A DNA stretch of 64,000 bases from Solidesulfovibrio magneticus RS-1. Its GTDB lineage: Bacteria > Desulfobacterota > Desulfovibrionia > Desulfovibrionales > Desulfovibrionaceae. The notes under the pieces are model-generated. The model searched no databases. It was not told the DNA's origin and saw only the letters and a program-made list of their open reading frames with translations. A program made the position numbers and the translations under genes. The DNA is taken from positions 248,001-312,000 of the forward strand of contig NC_012796.1 in NCBI RefSeq assembly GCF_000010665.1. The letters are read 5' to 3'. This document shows, piece by piece, positions 33,020 through 40,296 of this stretch; position 1 is the stretch's first letter, and each line of letters begins with the position of its first letter.

Positions 33020-34501
33020 CTACTCCTGTCCGGGATTTTCGATGCGGTTTTCCCCGCGCGGGGGCGGGGCGAAGGTTTTGCGGTCCAGGGCGTCCAGGGC
33101 GCGTTCGGCCAGGGCGGCTTCGCGGCGGCGCAGCAGCGACGCGTCCACGTAATGGACCTCCAGGGGACCCTTGGCCGGCCGCACCAGGGCCAACGACAGT
33201 CCGGGCCAGGACCACAGGTGCATGGTGGCGCCGTCAGGTTCCGGCCGGGTGACGGGCGGGCCGTATTTGGCGCTGTAGGCGGCCAGCACGCGTTCGTAAT
33301 CGGCTTTGGGGTCGCTGCCCGAGGGCGCGATGGTCAGGGCCACGCCGGCCAGTTTGCCGGCGTCGTAGGCGTAGACCACGCTGATAAGCGGAATGTCGCC
33401 GAGATTTAAGCGTTCGTCGGCCCGGCGCAGGTAGCGCCGGCCCCGGTGGGTGAAGAGGAATTCGCCGGTGGGCAGGGCGGTTTCCGGGGAGCCGAAGGCC
33501 GCGCCGCGAAAGGACCGGGGCGGGTCGCCCTTGGAAAAGATGCGAAGCCCCCCGGACAGCGACGGCGGCGCGCCGGCCGCGGTCTCGGCGGCCACGACCT
33601 GGGCCAGCCGGGCGGCGTCGGCGTAGCGGATGGCCAGACCACCGGCGGCGGTGTCGCGGGACAGGGCGATCTGGGCGGCCGGCCAGCTCCAGACGAGTTC
33701 TTCTTCTAAAGTGGCTGCGATGGCCCGGGGCGCGCCGTATTTGGCGGCGTAGGCCTGGCGCAGGGCCTCGAAGTCCACCCCGGCGTCGGCCCGCATGAGC
33801 ACGGCGAAGAACTTGCCCTGGTAAAAGCCGTAAAGGATGTCACCCAGGCGCGTTTCGCCCAGTTCCAGGCGTTCGCCGGCCCGGCGGTAATAGACGGCCG
33901 CGCCTTCGCGGTAGGCCTCGGCCATTTCGGGCAGGCTTTCGATGTCGCGGCCGAAACGGATGCCGCGAAAACCGATGGGGCCATGGGCGCGCACGTCGTC
34001 CAGGCTTTGCCAGGTGTCGCGCTCGTCGTGGCTGAGGTCCGGGAGATAGACGTAGTCGATGTCGGTGGTCCCTTCCCGGGCGTCGTGGGACAGGCTGACG
34101 GCCAGGGTGGGCTGCCGCCAGACCAGCCGGGTCCAGCCCGGCGCGCCTTCCCGGGCCGGCCGGCCGTACTTGGCTTCGTAGGCGGCGATGATATGGCCAA
34201 GCTCCTCGCAGCCGGCCAGATGCATCCGCACGAAAAAGAATTTTCCCCGGGAAAAGCCGTAGCGCACCGTGGTTGGGCAGTCCTCGCCAAAGGCCGGCTT
34301 TTCGGCCTCGCGGCGAAAAAGGGCCACCGGGCCAGCGTCCAGGACCGGAACCAGCCCGGGCACATCCGCCAGGGGCGCGCCAAAGGGGATGCCGCGAAAT
34401 TCCGGCGGCTTGGCGGCCTCGGCCGGGCTGGCCGCCAGGGATAGCCAGGCGGCCAGGGCCAGCAGGGCCAGGCCAAACAGTCGGGCGGCCAGGGTTGCCA
34501 T
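33020..34501 (-). CDS. Exported protein with three tandem copies of a ~150-residue module
   Basis: 493 residues. Signal peptide (1-30). Three repeats each contain FRGI/A-x-FG at the start, a YGFxxGKFFxV-like strand and A-KYG-P-x then a W-rich strand: module 1 (FRGIPFG, YGFSRGKFFFV, EAKYGRP), module 2 (FRGIRFG, YGFYQGKFFAV, AAKYGAP), module 3 (FRGAAFG, YAYDAGKLAGV, SAKYGPP). I do not recognise the family by name. The modules probably form similar alpha/beta folds in the periplasm. Overlap-tight operon: orphan HAMP sensor gene before (3 nt gap), GH57 gene after (4 nt gap). Confidence 0.82.
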   Translation of the reverse strand: MATLAARLFGLALLALAAWLSLAASPAEAAKPPEFRGIPFGAPLADVPGLVPVLDAGPVALFRREAEKPAFGEDCPTTVRYGFSRGKFFFVRMHLAGCEELGHIIAAYEAKYGRPAREGAPGWTRLVWRQPTLAVSLSHDAREGTTDIDYVYLPDLSHDERDTWQSLDDVRAHGPIGFRGIRFGRDIESLPEMAEAYREGAAVYYRRAGERLELGETRLGDILYGFYQGKFFAVLMRADAGVDFEALRQAYAAKYGAPRAIAATLEEELVWSWPAAQIALSRDTAAGGLAIRYADAARLAQVVAAETAAGAPPSLSGGLRIFSKGDPPRSFRGAAFGSPETALPTGEFLFTHRGRRYLRRADERLNLGDIPLISVVYAYDAGKLAGVALTIAPSGSDPKADYERVLAAYSAKYGPPVTRPEPDGATMHLWSWPGLSLALVRPAKGPLEVHYVDASLLRRREAALAERALDALDRKTFAPPPRGENRIENPGQE

Positions 34502-34504
34502 GGC

Positions 34505-35668
34505 TTATCGGGCCAGCCGCTTGCCGATGCGCCGGGCCATTTCGCGCAGGCTTTGGGCCAGCACGGCGGTTTCGTCGTGGCCGGACACGGGCAGATTGCC
34601 GGTCATGCGCCCCACGGCGAGATCCCGGGCGAAAAAGGCGCAGCGCCGCACCGGTCCGCCCAGGAGAAAGGCCACGGCCAGGCCGAAGACGATGCCGACC
34701 AGGCAAATGCCCCAGGCCGCGCCGCCAAGCAGCAGGCGCGAGGCGCGCACGGCATCGGCCAGTCCCGAGGCGTCGGCGGCAGCCTCGGCCAGGGTGGCCC
34801 CGCCGAGATCGGCCCCGGCGGCCAGGGCGGCCCGCTCGGCCTCGATGATCTGGCGGCCCGTGGATTTGAGGCCCTCCCAGTCGGACAGCAGCGCCCCGGC
34901 GGCCTGACGGCAGGTGGCCAGGGCGGCAAAGACCGGGGCCAGACGCTTGTTTTCCTCGTCGCTGCCGGCTTTGATCTCGCGCAGCAGGGCCTCGGCCTCG
35001 TCGTAGCGGGTGAGCGCCTGGGACAGGCGGCCCGGGTCGCGCTCGGCCTTGGCCGCCTCGGCGGCCAGCCGCACGTCGCGCCCGGCGTCCTGGACGGCCT
35101 GGGCGGTTTTCAGGCGCTTGGCGTGCAGGCGCAGAGGCTCGGGCTGAGGATATTTGGCGGCCAGCTCCTTGTCCCACTGGGCGGTCTTGAACTCGATGTA
35201 GCCGGCCACGGCGGCGGCATAGGCCTCCTGGGCGGCGGCCAGATCAGCCCGGTCCCTGGTCACCAACTCGTTGGCGGCGGCGGCGGATTCGGCGGCTTTC
35301 TTGTAGGTGTCGAGCAGGAAACCGATCTTTTGGGCTTCGGCGGCCAGGCTTTCCATGCCGGGCCGACTGGCCGCCTCGCGGGCGGCGTGCAGGGCGTCGG
35401 CGGCCTGGCCCAGGTCTTTCTTGGCCCGTTCCAGGGCGTCGCGGTCGCCGGACAGGGCATAGCCGCGGATGGCCTGGGCGGCCAGGAGCAACCGGCGTTC
35501 CACGGCCACGGCCAGATCGGCCCGGGGCAGCCGGGCGGTTTCCAGGGTCTTGGAGCGCGCGGCCAGGCCGTCCAGTCGGGAAACGGCGAAAAGCCCGAGC
35601 ACCAGCGCGGCCACGGCGGGCAGGCACACGGCCAGGGCGATCTTGGCGGGAAAAAGCGGAAACCTCAT
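34505..35668 (-). CDS. Orphan membrane sensor with HAMP domain and no output domain
   Basis: 387 residues from MRFPLFPAKI (AAGGAC upstream). Transmembrane segment 1 (9-30), a long periplasmic four-helix-type domain (about 35-310, Ala-rich helices as in chemoreceptors), transmembrane segment 2 (about 318-340), a HAMP domain (GGPVRRCAFFARDLAVGRMT) and then the protein ends at KRLAR. The kinase, methyl-accepting or cyclase domain expected after HAMP is missing. No frameshifted output domain follows: the next gene starts 3 nt later. It may signal by pairing with another receptor, or be a remnant. First gene of the operon. Confidence 0.8.
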   Translation of the reverse strand: MRFPLFPAKIALAVCLPAVAALVLGLFAVSRLDGLAARSKTLETARLPRADLAVAVERRLLLAAQAIRGYALSGDRDALERAKKDLGQAADALHAAREAASRPGMESLAAEAQKIGFLLDTYKKAAESAAAANELVTRDRADLAAAQEAYAAAVAGYIEFKTAQWDKELAAKYPQPEPLRLHAKRLKTAQAVQDAGRDVRLAAEAAKAERDPGRLSQALTRYDEAEALLREIKAGSDEENKRLAPVFAALATCRQAAGALLSDWEGLKSTGRQIIEAERAALAAGADLGGATLAEAAADASGLADAVRASRLLLGGAAWGICLVGIVFGLAVAFLLGGPVRRCAFFARDLAVGRMTGNLPVSGHDETAVLAQSLREMARRIGKRLAR

Positions 35669-35769
35669 GCCGGTGCGTCCTTGCGGTTGGAGATGCGGCA
35701 CGGGGAGGCGGCACAAAACAACCCGGCTCCCGGGCGAGAGGCTACAAGGTGTAGCCAATTACGCGCCAA

Positions 35770-35808
35770 AATCAAAGGGGGCGGCCGGACAATATGCCGG
35801 CCGCCCCC
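35770..35808 (-). terminator. Intrinsic terminator after pstB
   Basis: Stem GGGGGCGGCCGG / CCGGCCGCCCCC (12 bp, 8 nt loop, 35777-35808), followed on the minus strand by TTTGATTTT. It is 28 nt past the pstB stop and ends the pho operon. Confidence 0.8.
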
Positions 35809-35835
35809 GATTTCACGCTGTTTGTCGGCGACGCC

Positions 35836-36597
35836 TCAGCCGAAACGGCCGGTGATGTAGTCTTCGGTCTGTTTCTGGGCCGGGCGGGTGAAGATGGTTT
35901 CCGTGGCGTCTTCCTCGATGAGCCGGCCCATGTAGAAAAAGGCGGTGCGGTCCGAGACGCGGGCGGCCTGCTGCATGGAGTGGGTGACGATGATGATGGT
36001 GAAGCGTTTTTTCAGCTCGTGGATGAGCTCCTCGATCTTCTGGGTGGCGATGGGGTCCAGGGCCGAGGCCGGCTCGTCCATGAGGATGACTTCCGGCTCG
36101 ATGGCCAGAGCCCGGGCAATGCACAAACGCTGCTGCTGGCCGCCGGACAGGCCCAGGGCCGAGTCGTGGAGGCGATCCTTGACCTCTTCGAACAGGGCCG
36201 CGCCGCGAAGGCTTTTTTCCACCTGCTCGGAAATATAGGTGTTGTCGCGGATGCCGCCCACGCGCAGGCCGTAGGCCACATTTTCGAAGATGGTCTTGGG
36301 AAACGGGTTGGGTTTTTGGAAGACCATGCCCACCCGGCGGCGCAGCTCCACCACGTCGAGGTCCGGGGCGTAGATGTCCTGGCCGTCCAGGGTCAGCTCG
36401 CCCTCCACCCGGGCGCCGGCGATGAGGTCGTTCATGCGATTAAGGCAGCGCAGATAGGTGGATTTGCCGCAGCCCGAGGGACCGATAAGGGCCGTGACTT
36501 GGTTGGCGTAGACAACGAGGTTGATGTCCTGAAGGGCCTTGAACCGGCCGTAGTAGAAATTGAGGGCCCTGGAGGCCATTTTCACGGTGTCGGACAT
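35836..36597 (-). CDS. pstB: Phosphate ABC transporter ATPase PstB
   Basis: 253 residues. Energises high-affinity phosphate uptake with PstSCA. Walker [10 protein letters not shown], PstB-typical [15 protein letters not shown] signature [15 protein letters not shown], Walker [14 protein letters not shown] and [25 protein letters not shown] precedes the ATG. It lies 46 nt after phoR as the third gene of phoB-phoR-pstB. The permease and binding-protein genes pstS, pstC and pstA are not in this window. Confidence 0.96.
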   Translation of the reverse strand: MSDTVKMASRALNFYYGRFKALQDINLVVYANQVTALIGPSGCGKSTYLRCLNRMNDLIAGARVEGELTLDGQDIYAPDLDVVELRRRVGMVFQKPNPFPKTIFENVAYGLRVGGIRDNTYISEQVEKSLRGAALFEEVKDRLHDSALGLSGGQQQRLCIARALAIEPEVILMDEPASALDPIATQKIEELIHELKKRFTIIIVTHSMQQAARVSDRTAFFYMGRLIEEDATETIFTRPAQKQTEDYITGRFG

Positions 36598-36643
36598 GGT
36601 GTTTCCTTGCTGCGGCGGTTACGCGCGTCGGCGGACGGCCTGT

Positions 36644-38110
36644 TCATGAGGCCTGGGTTCGCGGCCCGGGGGCGGCCGTTTCGGCCGACGCTTCGGCCTT
36701 TGGCGGCTGGGCCATGGGCAGGGTGAAGTGGAAGGCGGCTCCGGCCATCTCGCCCCGGCCGCGCTCCACCCAGACCCGGCCGCCGTGGCGCTCCACGATG
36801 TGGCGCACGATGGCCAGGCCAAGGCCGGTGCTGCCCGGGGTCTTGGAGCGATGGCGCTCCACCCGGTAGAAGCGTTCGAAGACCCGCTCGCGTTCCTCGG
36901 GCGGGATGCCCGGCCCCTGGTCGAGAACGGAACACCGGACCAGGCCCCGGTCGGGATCGGGGGCGGCGGCCAGCTCAATGCGCCCGGATTCGGGGCTGAA
37001 GCGGATGGCGTTTTCGAGCAGGTTGCGCCAGACCTGGGCCAGCTGGCCCTGGTCGCAGGCCACGGCCAGCCCGGCCTCGGGCAGGGCGCGGACCAGCTCA
37101 AGCGCCCGGGCCTGGGCCAGGGGTTCGCACTCGCGCACGGCGTCGGCCAGGGCGGCCCCGGCCTCGGCCCTGGCGTCGGGGGCCGGCCCCTGGCCGTCCT
37201 CCAGCCGGGCGAGGTTTAAAATGTCGTCCACCATCTTGGACATGTGATTGGCGTTTTTGAGGATCACTTCCAGGAAGCGCCGCTTTTCGGCGGCCAGTTC
37301 CGGCGCGGCTCCGAGCAGGGTTTCGGCGTAGCCCTTGATGGACGTCAGCGGCGTGCGCAGCTCGTGGGTGACGTTGGCGGCGAAGTCCCGCCGCACCCGG
37401 GAGAGCTTGCGGGTCTCGGACACGTCGTGAAAGACCAGCACGGCCCCGGCCTCGGCCCCATCTCGGCCAGGCAGGCGCACCAGGGACACCTCGTAGACCC
37501 GGCCCGGACCGAACCGGGCTTCCAGGGTCACGGCCTCGGCCGCGCTTTCGGCTTCGGGACCGGCCGGATCGGCGGCCAGGAGCCGGTCGCAGGCCAGTTG
37601 CAGCTCGGGGCTGGGGATGACCTCAATAGGCCGGCGGCCCAGGGGATTGGCGGCGATGGGGGCCAGCCGGGCCAGGGCCGGGTTGGCCACGCGCACCCGG
37701 CCGGCGGCGTCCAGGACCATGACCGCCTCGCGCATCCCGTCCAGGATGGCTTGCAGCTGGGTTTTCTGGGCCACGATGGTGGCGATGTTGGCCTCGATGC
37801 CCCGGGCCATCTGATTGACGGCCCCGGCCAGGACGGAAAACTCGCCCCCGGGGAGCAAATGCAGCCGGCGGCGGTAGTCGCCGTCGCCAATGGCCCGGGC
37901 CACGTCCACCACCTCGGCCAGGGAACGCGACAGGCGGCGGGTGAAAAACCAGAACACGGCCCCGGCCAGGGCCAGGATGCCGGCGTTGGCGGCCAGGCGC
38001 TGGCCCGGCGTGGCCGTGGTCGGAACCAGGGACGACAGGCCAAGAGCCAGGGCAGCCACGCCCACGCACACGGCGGCGGCCCGCAGGCCCAGGGCGGCGG
38101 AGCCGGCCAC
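36644..38110 (-). CDS. phoR: Phosphate regulon sensor histidine kinase PhoR
   Basis: 488 residues from a GTG start with AAGGAG upstream, 3 nt after phoB. Two membrane segments near the N-terminus (10-30, 43-60) with almost no periplasmic loop, HAMP (about 60-110), PAS (about 120-240), phosphoacceptor VTHELRTPLTSIKGYAETLL and HATPase with ENAIRF, DQGPGIPPEE and GSTGLGLAIVRHIVE. The lack of a periplasmic sensor agrees with PhoR sensing through the Pst transporter. Gene order with phoB and pstB supports the name. Confidence 0.93.
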   Translation of the reverse strand: MAGSAALGLRAAAVCVGVAALALGLSSLVPTTATPGQRLAANAGILALAGAVFWFFTRRLSRSLAEVVDVARAIGDGDYRRRLHLLPGGEFSVLAGAVNQMARGIEANIATIVAQKTQLQAILDGMREAVMVLDAAGRVRVANPALARLAPIAANPLGRRPIEVIPSPELQLACDRLLAADPAGPEAESAAEAVTLEARFGPGRVYEVSLVRLPGRDGAEAGAVLVFHDVSETRKLSRVRRDFAANVTHELRTPLTSIKGYAETLLGAAPELAAEKRRFLEVILKNANHMSKMVDDILNLARLEDGQGPAPDARAEAGAALADAVRECEPLAQARALELVRALPEAGLAVACDQGQLAQVWRNLLENAIRFSPESGRIELAAAPDPDRGLVRCSVLDQGPGIPPEERERVFERFYRVERHRSKTPGSTGLGLAIVRHIVERHGGRVWVERGRGEMAGAAFHFTLPMAQPPKAEASAETAAPGPRTQAS

Positions 38111-38113
38111 GGC

Positions 38114-38797
38114 CTACTCCTTGAACCGGTAGCCCACGCCCCGGACGGTCTCGATCATGTCGGCGAAATGCCCAAGCTTCTGGCGCAGGCGGCGCACGTG
38201 GGTGTCCACGGTGCGGGCGTAGCCCTCGAACTCGTAGCCCCAGACGGAATTGAGCAGCCGGTCCCGGGTGAGCACCCGGCCGGCGCTCTGGAACAGCTCG
38301 GCCAAGAGCTTGAATTCCGTGGCGGTGAGCGCCACCTCGGCCCCGTCCAGGCTCACCCGGTGGGCGGCCATGTCCACGGACAGGCCGTCGCGGGCCAGCA
38401 CCTGCCGTTTTTCCGGCTCCGGGGCGTGGCGTTTGAGCACCGAGCGCAGGCGCAGGACCAGTTCGCGCGGGGAAAAGGGCTTGACCACGTAGTCGTCGGC
38501 CCCAAGCTCCAGCCCGACGATGCGGTCCACTTCCTCGCCCCGGGCCGTCAGCATGATGATGGGGGCGCTGGCGGTCTTGGGGTCGCGCTTGAGTTCCTTG
38601 CAGACCTCGAAGCCGTCCAGCCCCGGCAGCATGAGGTCGAGGATGACGGCGGCCGGCGGATTGCGCCGGGCCTTGGCCAGGCCCTCGTAACCGTCGCGGG
38701 CGGTCTCGGCGGCGAAGCCGGCGCTTTGCAGATTGAAGGCGAGCAGTTCGACGATATCTTCGTCATCTTCGACAATCAGGATGGAATCCTTGGACAT
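38114..38797 (-). CDS. phoB: Phosphate regulon response regulator PhoB
   Basis: 227 residues, GAGGTGG upstream. OmpR/PhoB-type: receiver with VEDDED and phospho-Asp54 (VILDLMLPG), conserved Lys in DDYVVKPFSP, and winged-helix DNA-binding domain ending RTVDTHVRRLRQKLGHFADM..VRGVGYRFKE. It would activate phosphate-starvation genes through Pho boxes. A Pho-box-like direct repeat 66-83 nt upstream suggests autoregulation. Confidence 0.95.
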   Translation of the reverse strand: MSKDSILIVEDDEDIVELLAFNLQSAGFAAETARDGYEGLAKARRNPPAAVILDLMLPGLDGFEVCKELKRDPKTASAPIIMLTARGEEVDRIVGLELGADDYVVKPFSPRELVLRLRSVLKRHAPEPEKRQVLARDGLSVDMAAHRVSLDGAEVALTATEFKLLAELFQSAGRVLTRDRLLNSVWGYEFEGYARTVDTHVRRLRQKLGHFADMIETVRGVGYRFKE

Positions 38798-38862
38798 GCG
38801 ACCACCTCGAGGTTTGCGGGGCCATCAAGAACACGTCGCCTTGACGCGGCGATGTATGTCGC

Positions 38863-38880
38863 GTGACGATTGTGTGACAC
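38863..38880 (-). promoter_or_regulatory. Candidate Pho box upstream of phoB
   Basis: On the minus strand GTGTCAC-ACAA-TCGTCAC: two 7-mers on an 11 bp period, the geometry of the E. coli Pho box (CTGTCAT-N4-CTGTCAT), each with the GTCA core. TACATC six bases later may serve as -10. Confidence 0.45.
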
Positions 38881-39039
38881 CAGTCGCGCCAAAGCGCAAC
38901 GTCGAGCCGTGGACGACATTTTCGTGCCGCTCTCCCGAATTCCGGGCCGGCAATTTGACGCGTTTTCCAAATGGGCCTAGGGTTCCATACCTCGAAAATC
39001 TCATGCGTCGGACGTTTGGACGCGAAGGGCATGGGAAGA

Positions 39040-40293
39040 ATGGCGGACAGGTTACGCAAGGCCGCGGGCGTGATGCTTGCCCTGGTTTTGGCGCTTTTCG
39101 GCGTGGCCGAGGCCCAGGACCACAGCCCGGTCGTCCTGGGCATGACGGCCGGGTTCTCCGGTCCGACCCGGTCCATGGCTGTGGAACTCTACCGGGGGGC
39201 GCTGGCCTGCCTGGAAAGCCGCAGCGTCCTGTCCGCGCCCGGGCTGCGCAAGGTCGTCCTCCAGGCTGCCGACGACGGCTACGAACCCGGGCCGGCCATC
39301 GAAAACACCGTGCGTTTCCTCACCCGCGACAAAGCCCTGGCCCTTTTTTCCCAGCTCGGCACGCCCACGGTCAGCCGGGTGCTGCCGGTGCTTCGGGCCT
39401 ACGCCGACCAGGGGGCACGGCTGTTTTTCCCGGTCACGGGGCTGGAAGCCTCGCGCACGGCGCCCTACGTGCGCTATGTCTACAACCTGCGGGCCAGCTA
39501 CCGCCAGGAGATCGACGCCCTGGTCGGGGCCTTCGTCGCCAGGGGGGCCACCCGGGTAGCCATCTGCCATCAGGCCGACGCCTTTGGCCGCAGCGGTTGG
39601 GACGGGGCGAGGCGGGCGCTTTCCCGGCGCAACCTCCCCCTTTGCGGCGAGGCCACCTTTGCCCGGATCGCCACGGTGGCCGACGACATGGCCGCCCAGG
39701 CCAAGGTGCTCTCCGCCTGCAACCCCCAGGCGATCCTGCTGGTCGGCCCGGCCCCGGCCTGCGCCGCCGCCATTCGCGATTTTCGCCAGGCCGGCCTCGA
39801 CGCCGCCATCGGCGTGGTGTCCTTTGCCGGCGGCGAACTGCTGCTGCGCCAATTGGCCGCCGAGGGCGCGCGTTTGGGCGTCGATCTGGAGCACGACGTC
39901 CTTTTTTCCCAGGTCGTGCCGGACTGGCGCGACGATACCCTGCCGGCGGCCCATGATTACCGCCAGGCCCTGGCCGATCTGGGCGACCGCCAGCCGCCGC
40001 CCGGCGGCTGGGACACGCCGGCCTCCCAAGCCGGCAGTTCCGTGGGGTTCGAGGGCTATCTCAACGCCCGTCTGTTCCTGGCGGTCCTTGACGCCATGGC
40101 CGACCCCGACGACCGCCAGGGCCTGGACGCGGCGGCCGCCGCCATCGATCAGATCGACATCGGCATCGGCCGGCCCGTCACATTGACCGGCCCCAACCAT
40201 CAGGCTCTGGACATGGTCTACCTCAATACCGCCAAGGACGGCCGGCTCGTGCCCTTGACCGCCAGCCTGGCCGTCGCCGAGACCGAGGACTAG
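39040..40293 (+). CDS. Periplasmic substrate-binding protein (Leu/Ile/Val type)
   Basis: 417 residues; GAAGGG about 10 nt before the ATG at 39040 (ATG at 39031 also possible). Signal peptide (to about residue 25, LALFGVAEA). A type I periplasmic binding fold as in branched-chain amino acid binding proteins: VLGMTAGFSGPTRSMAVELY, VRFLTRDKALALFSQLGTPT, FFPVTGLEAS and VAICHQADAFGRSGWDGARR. No ABC permease follows; instead a hybrid histidine kinase gene starts 3 nt after the stop. This suggests the protein binds a ligand and hands the signal to the kinase, as TorT does for TorS (family analogy). Ligand unknown. Confidence 0.87.
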   Translation: MADRLRKAAGVMLALVLALFGVAEAQDHSPVVLGMTAGFSGPTRSMAVELYRGALACLESRSVLSAPGLRKVVLQAADDGYEPGPAIENTVRFLTRDKALALFSQLGTPTVSRVLPVLRAYADQGARLFFPVTGLEASRTAPYVRYVYNLRASYRQEIDALVGAFVARGATRVAICHQADAFGRSGWDGARRALSRRNLPLCGEATFARIATVADDMAAQAKVLSACNPQAILLVGPAPACAAAIRDFRQAGLDAAIGVVSFAGGELLLRQLAAEGARLGVDLEHDVLFSQVVPDWRDDTLPAAHDYRQALADLGDRQPPPGGWDTPASQAGSSVGFEGYLNARLFLAVLDAMADPDDRQGLDAAAAAIDQIDIGIGRPVTLTGPNHQALDMVYLNTAKDGRLVPLTASLAVAETED

Positions 40294-40296
40294 AGG

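Noticed and set aside
36582..36935. Extra small gene overlapping phoR on the minus strand
   Set aside because: Out-of-frame reading inside a conserved HATPase domain.
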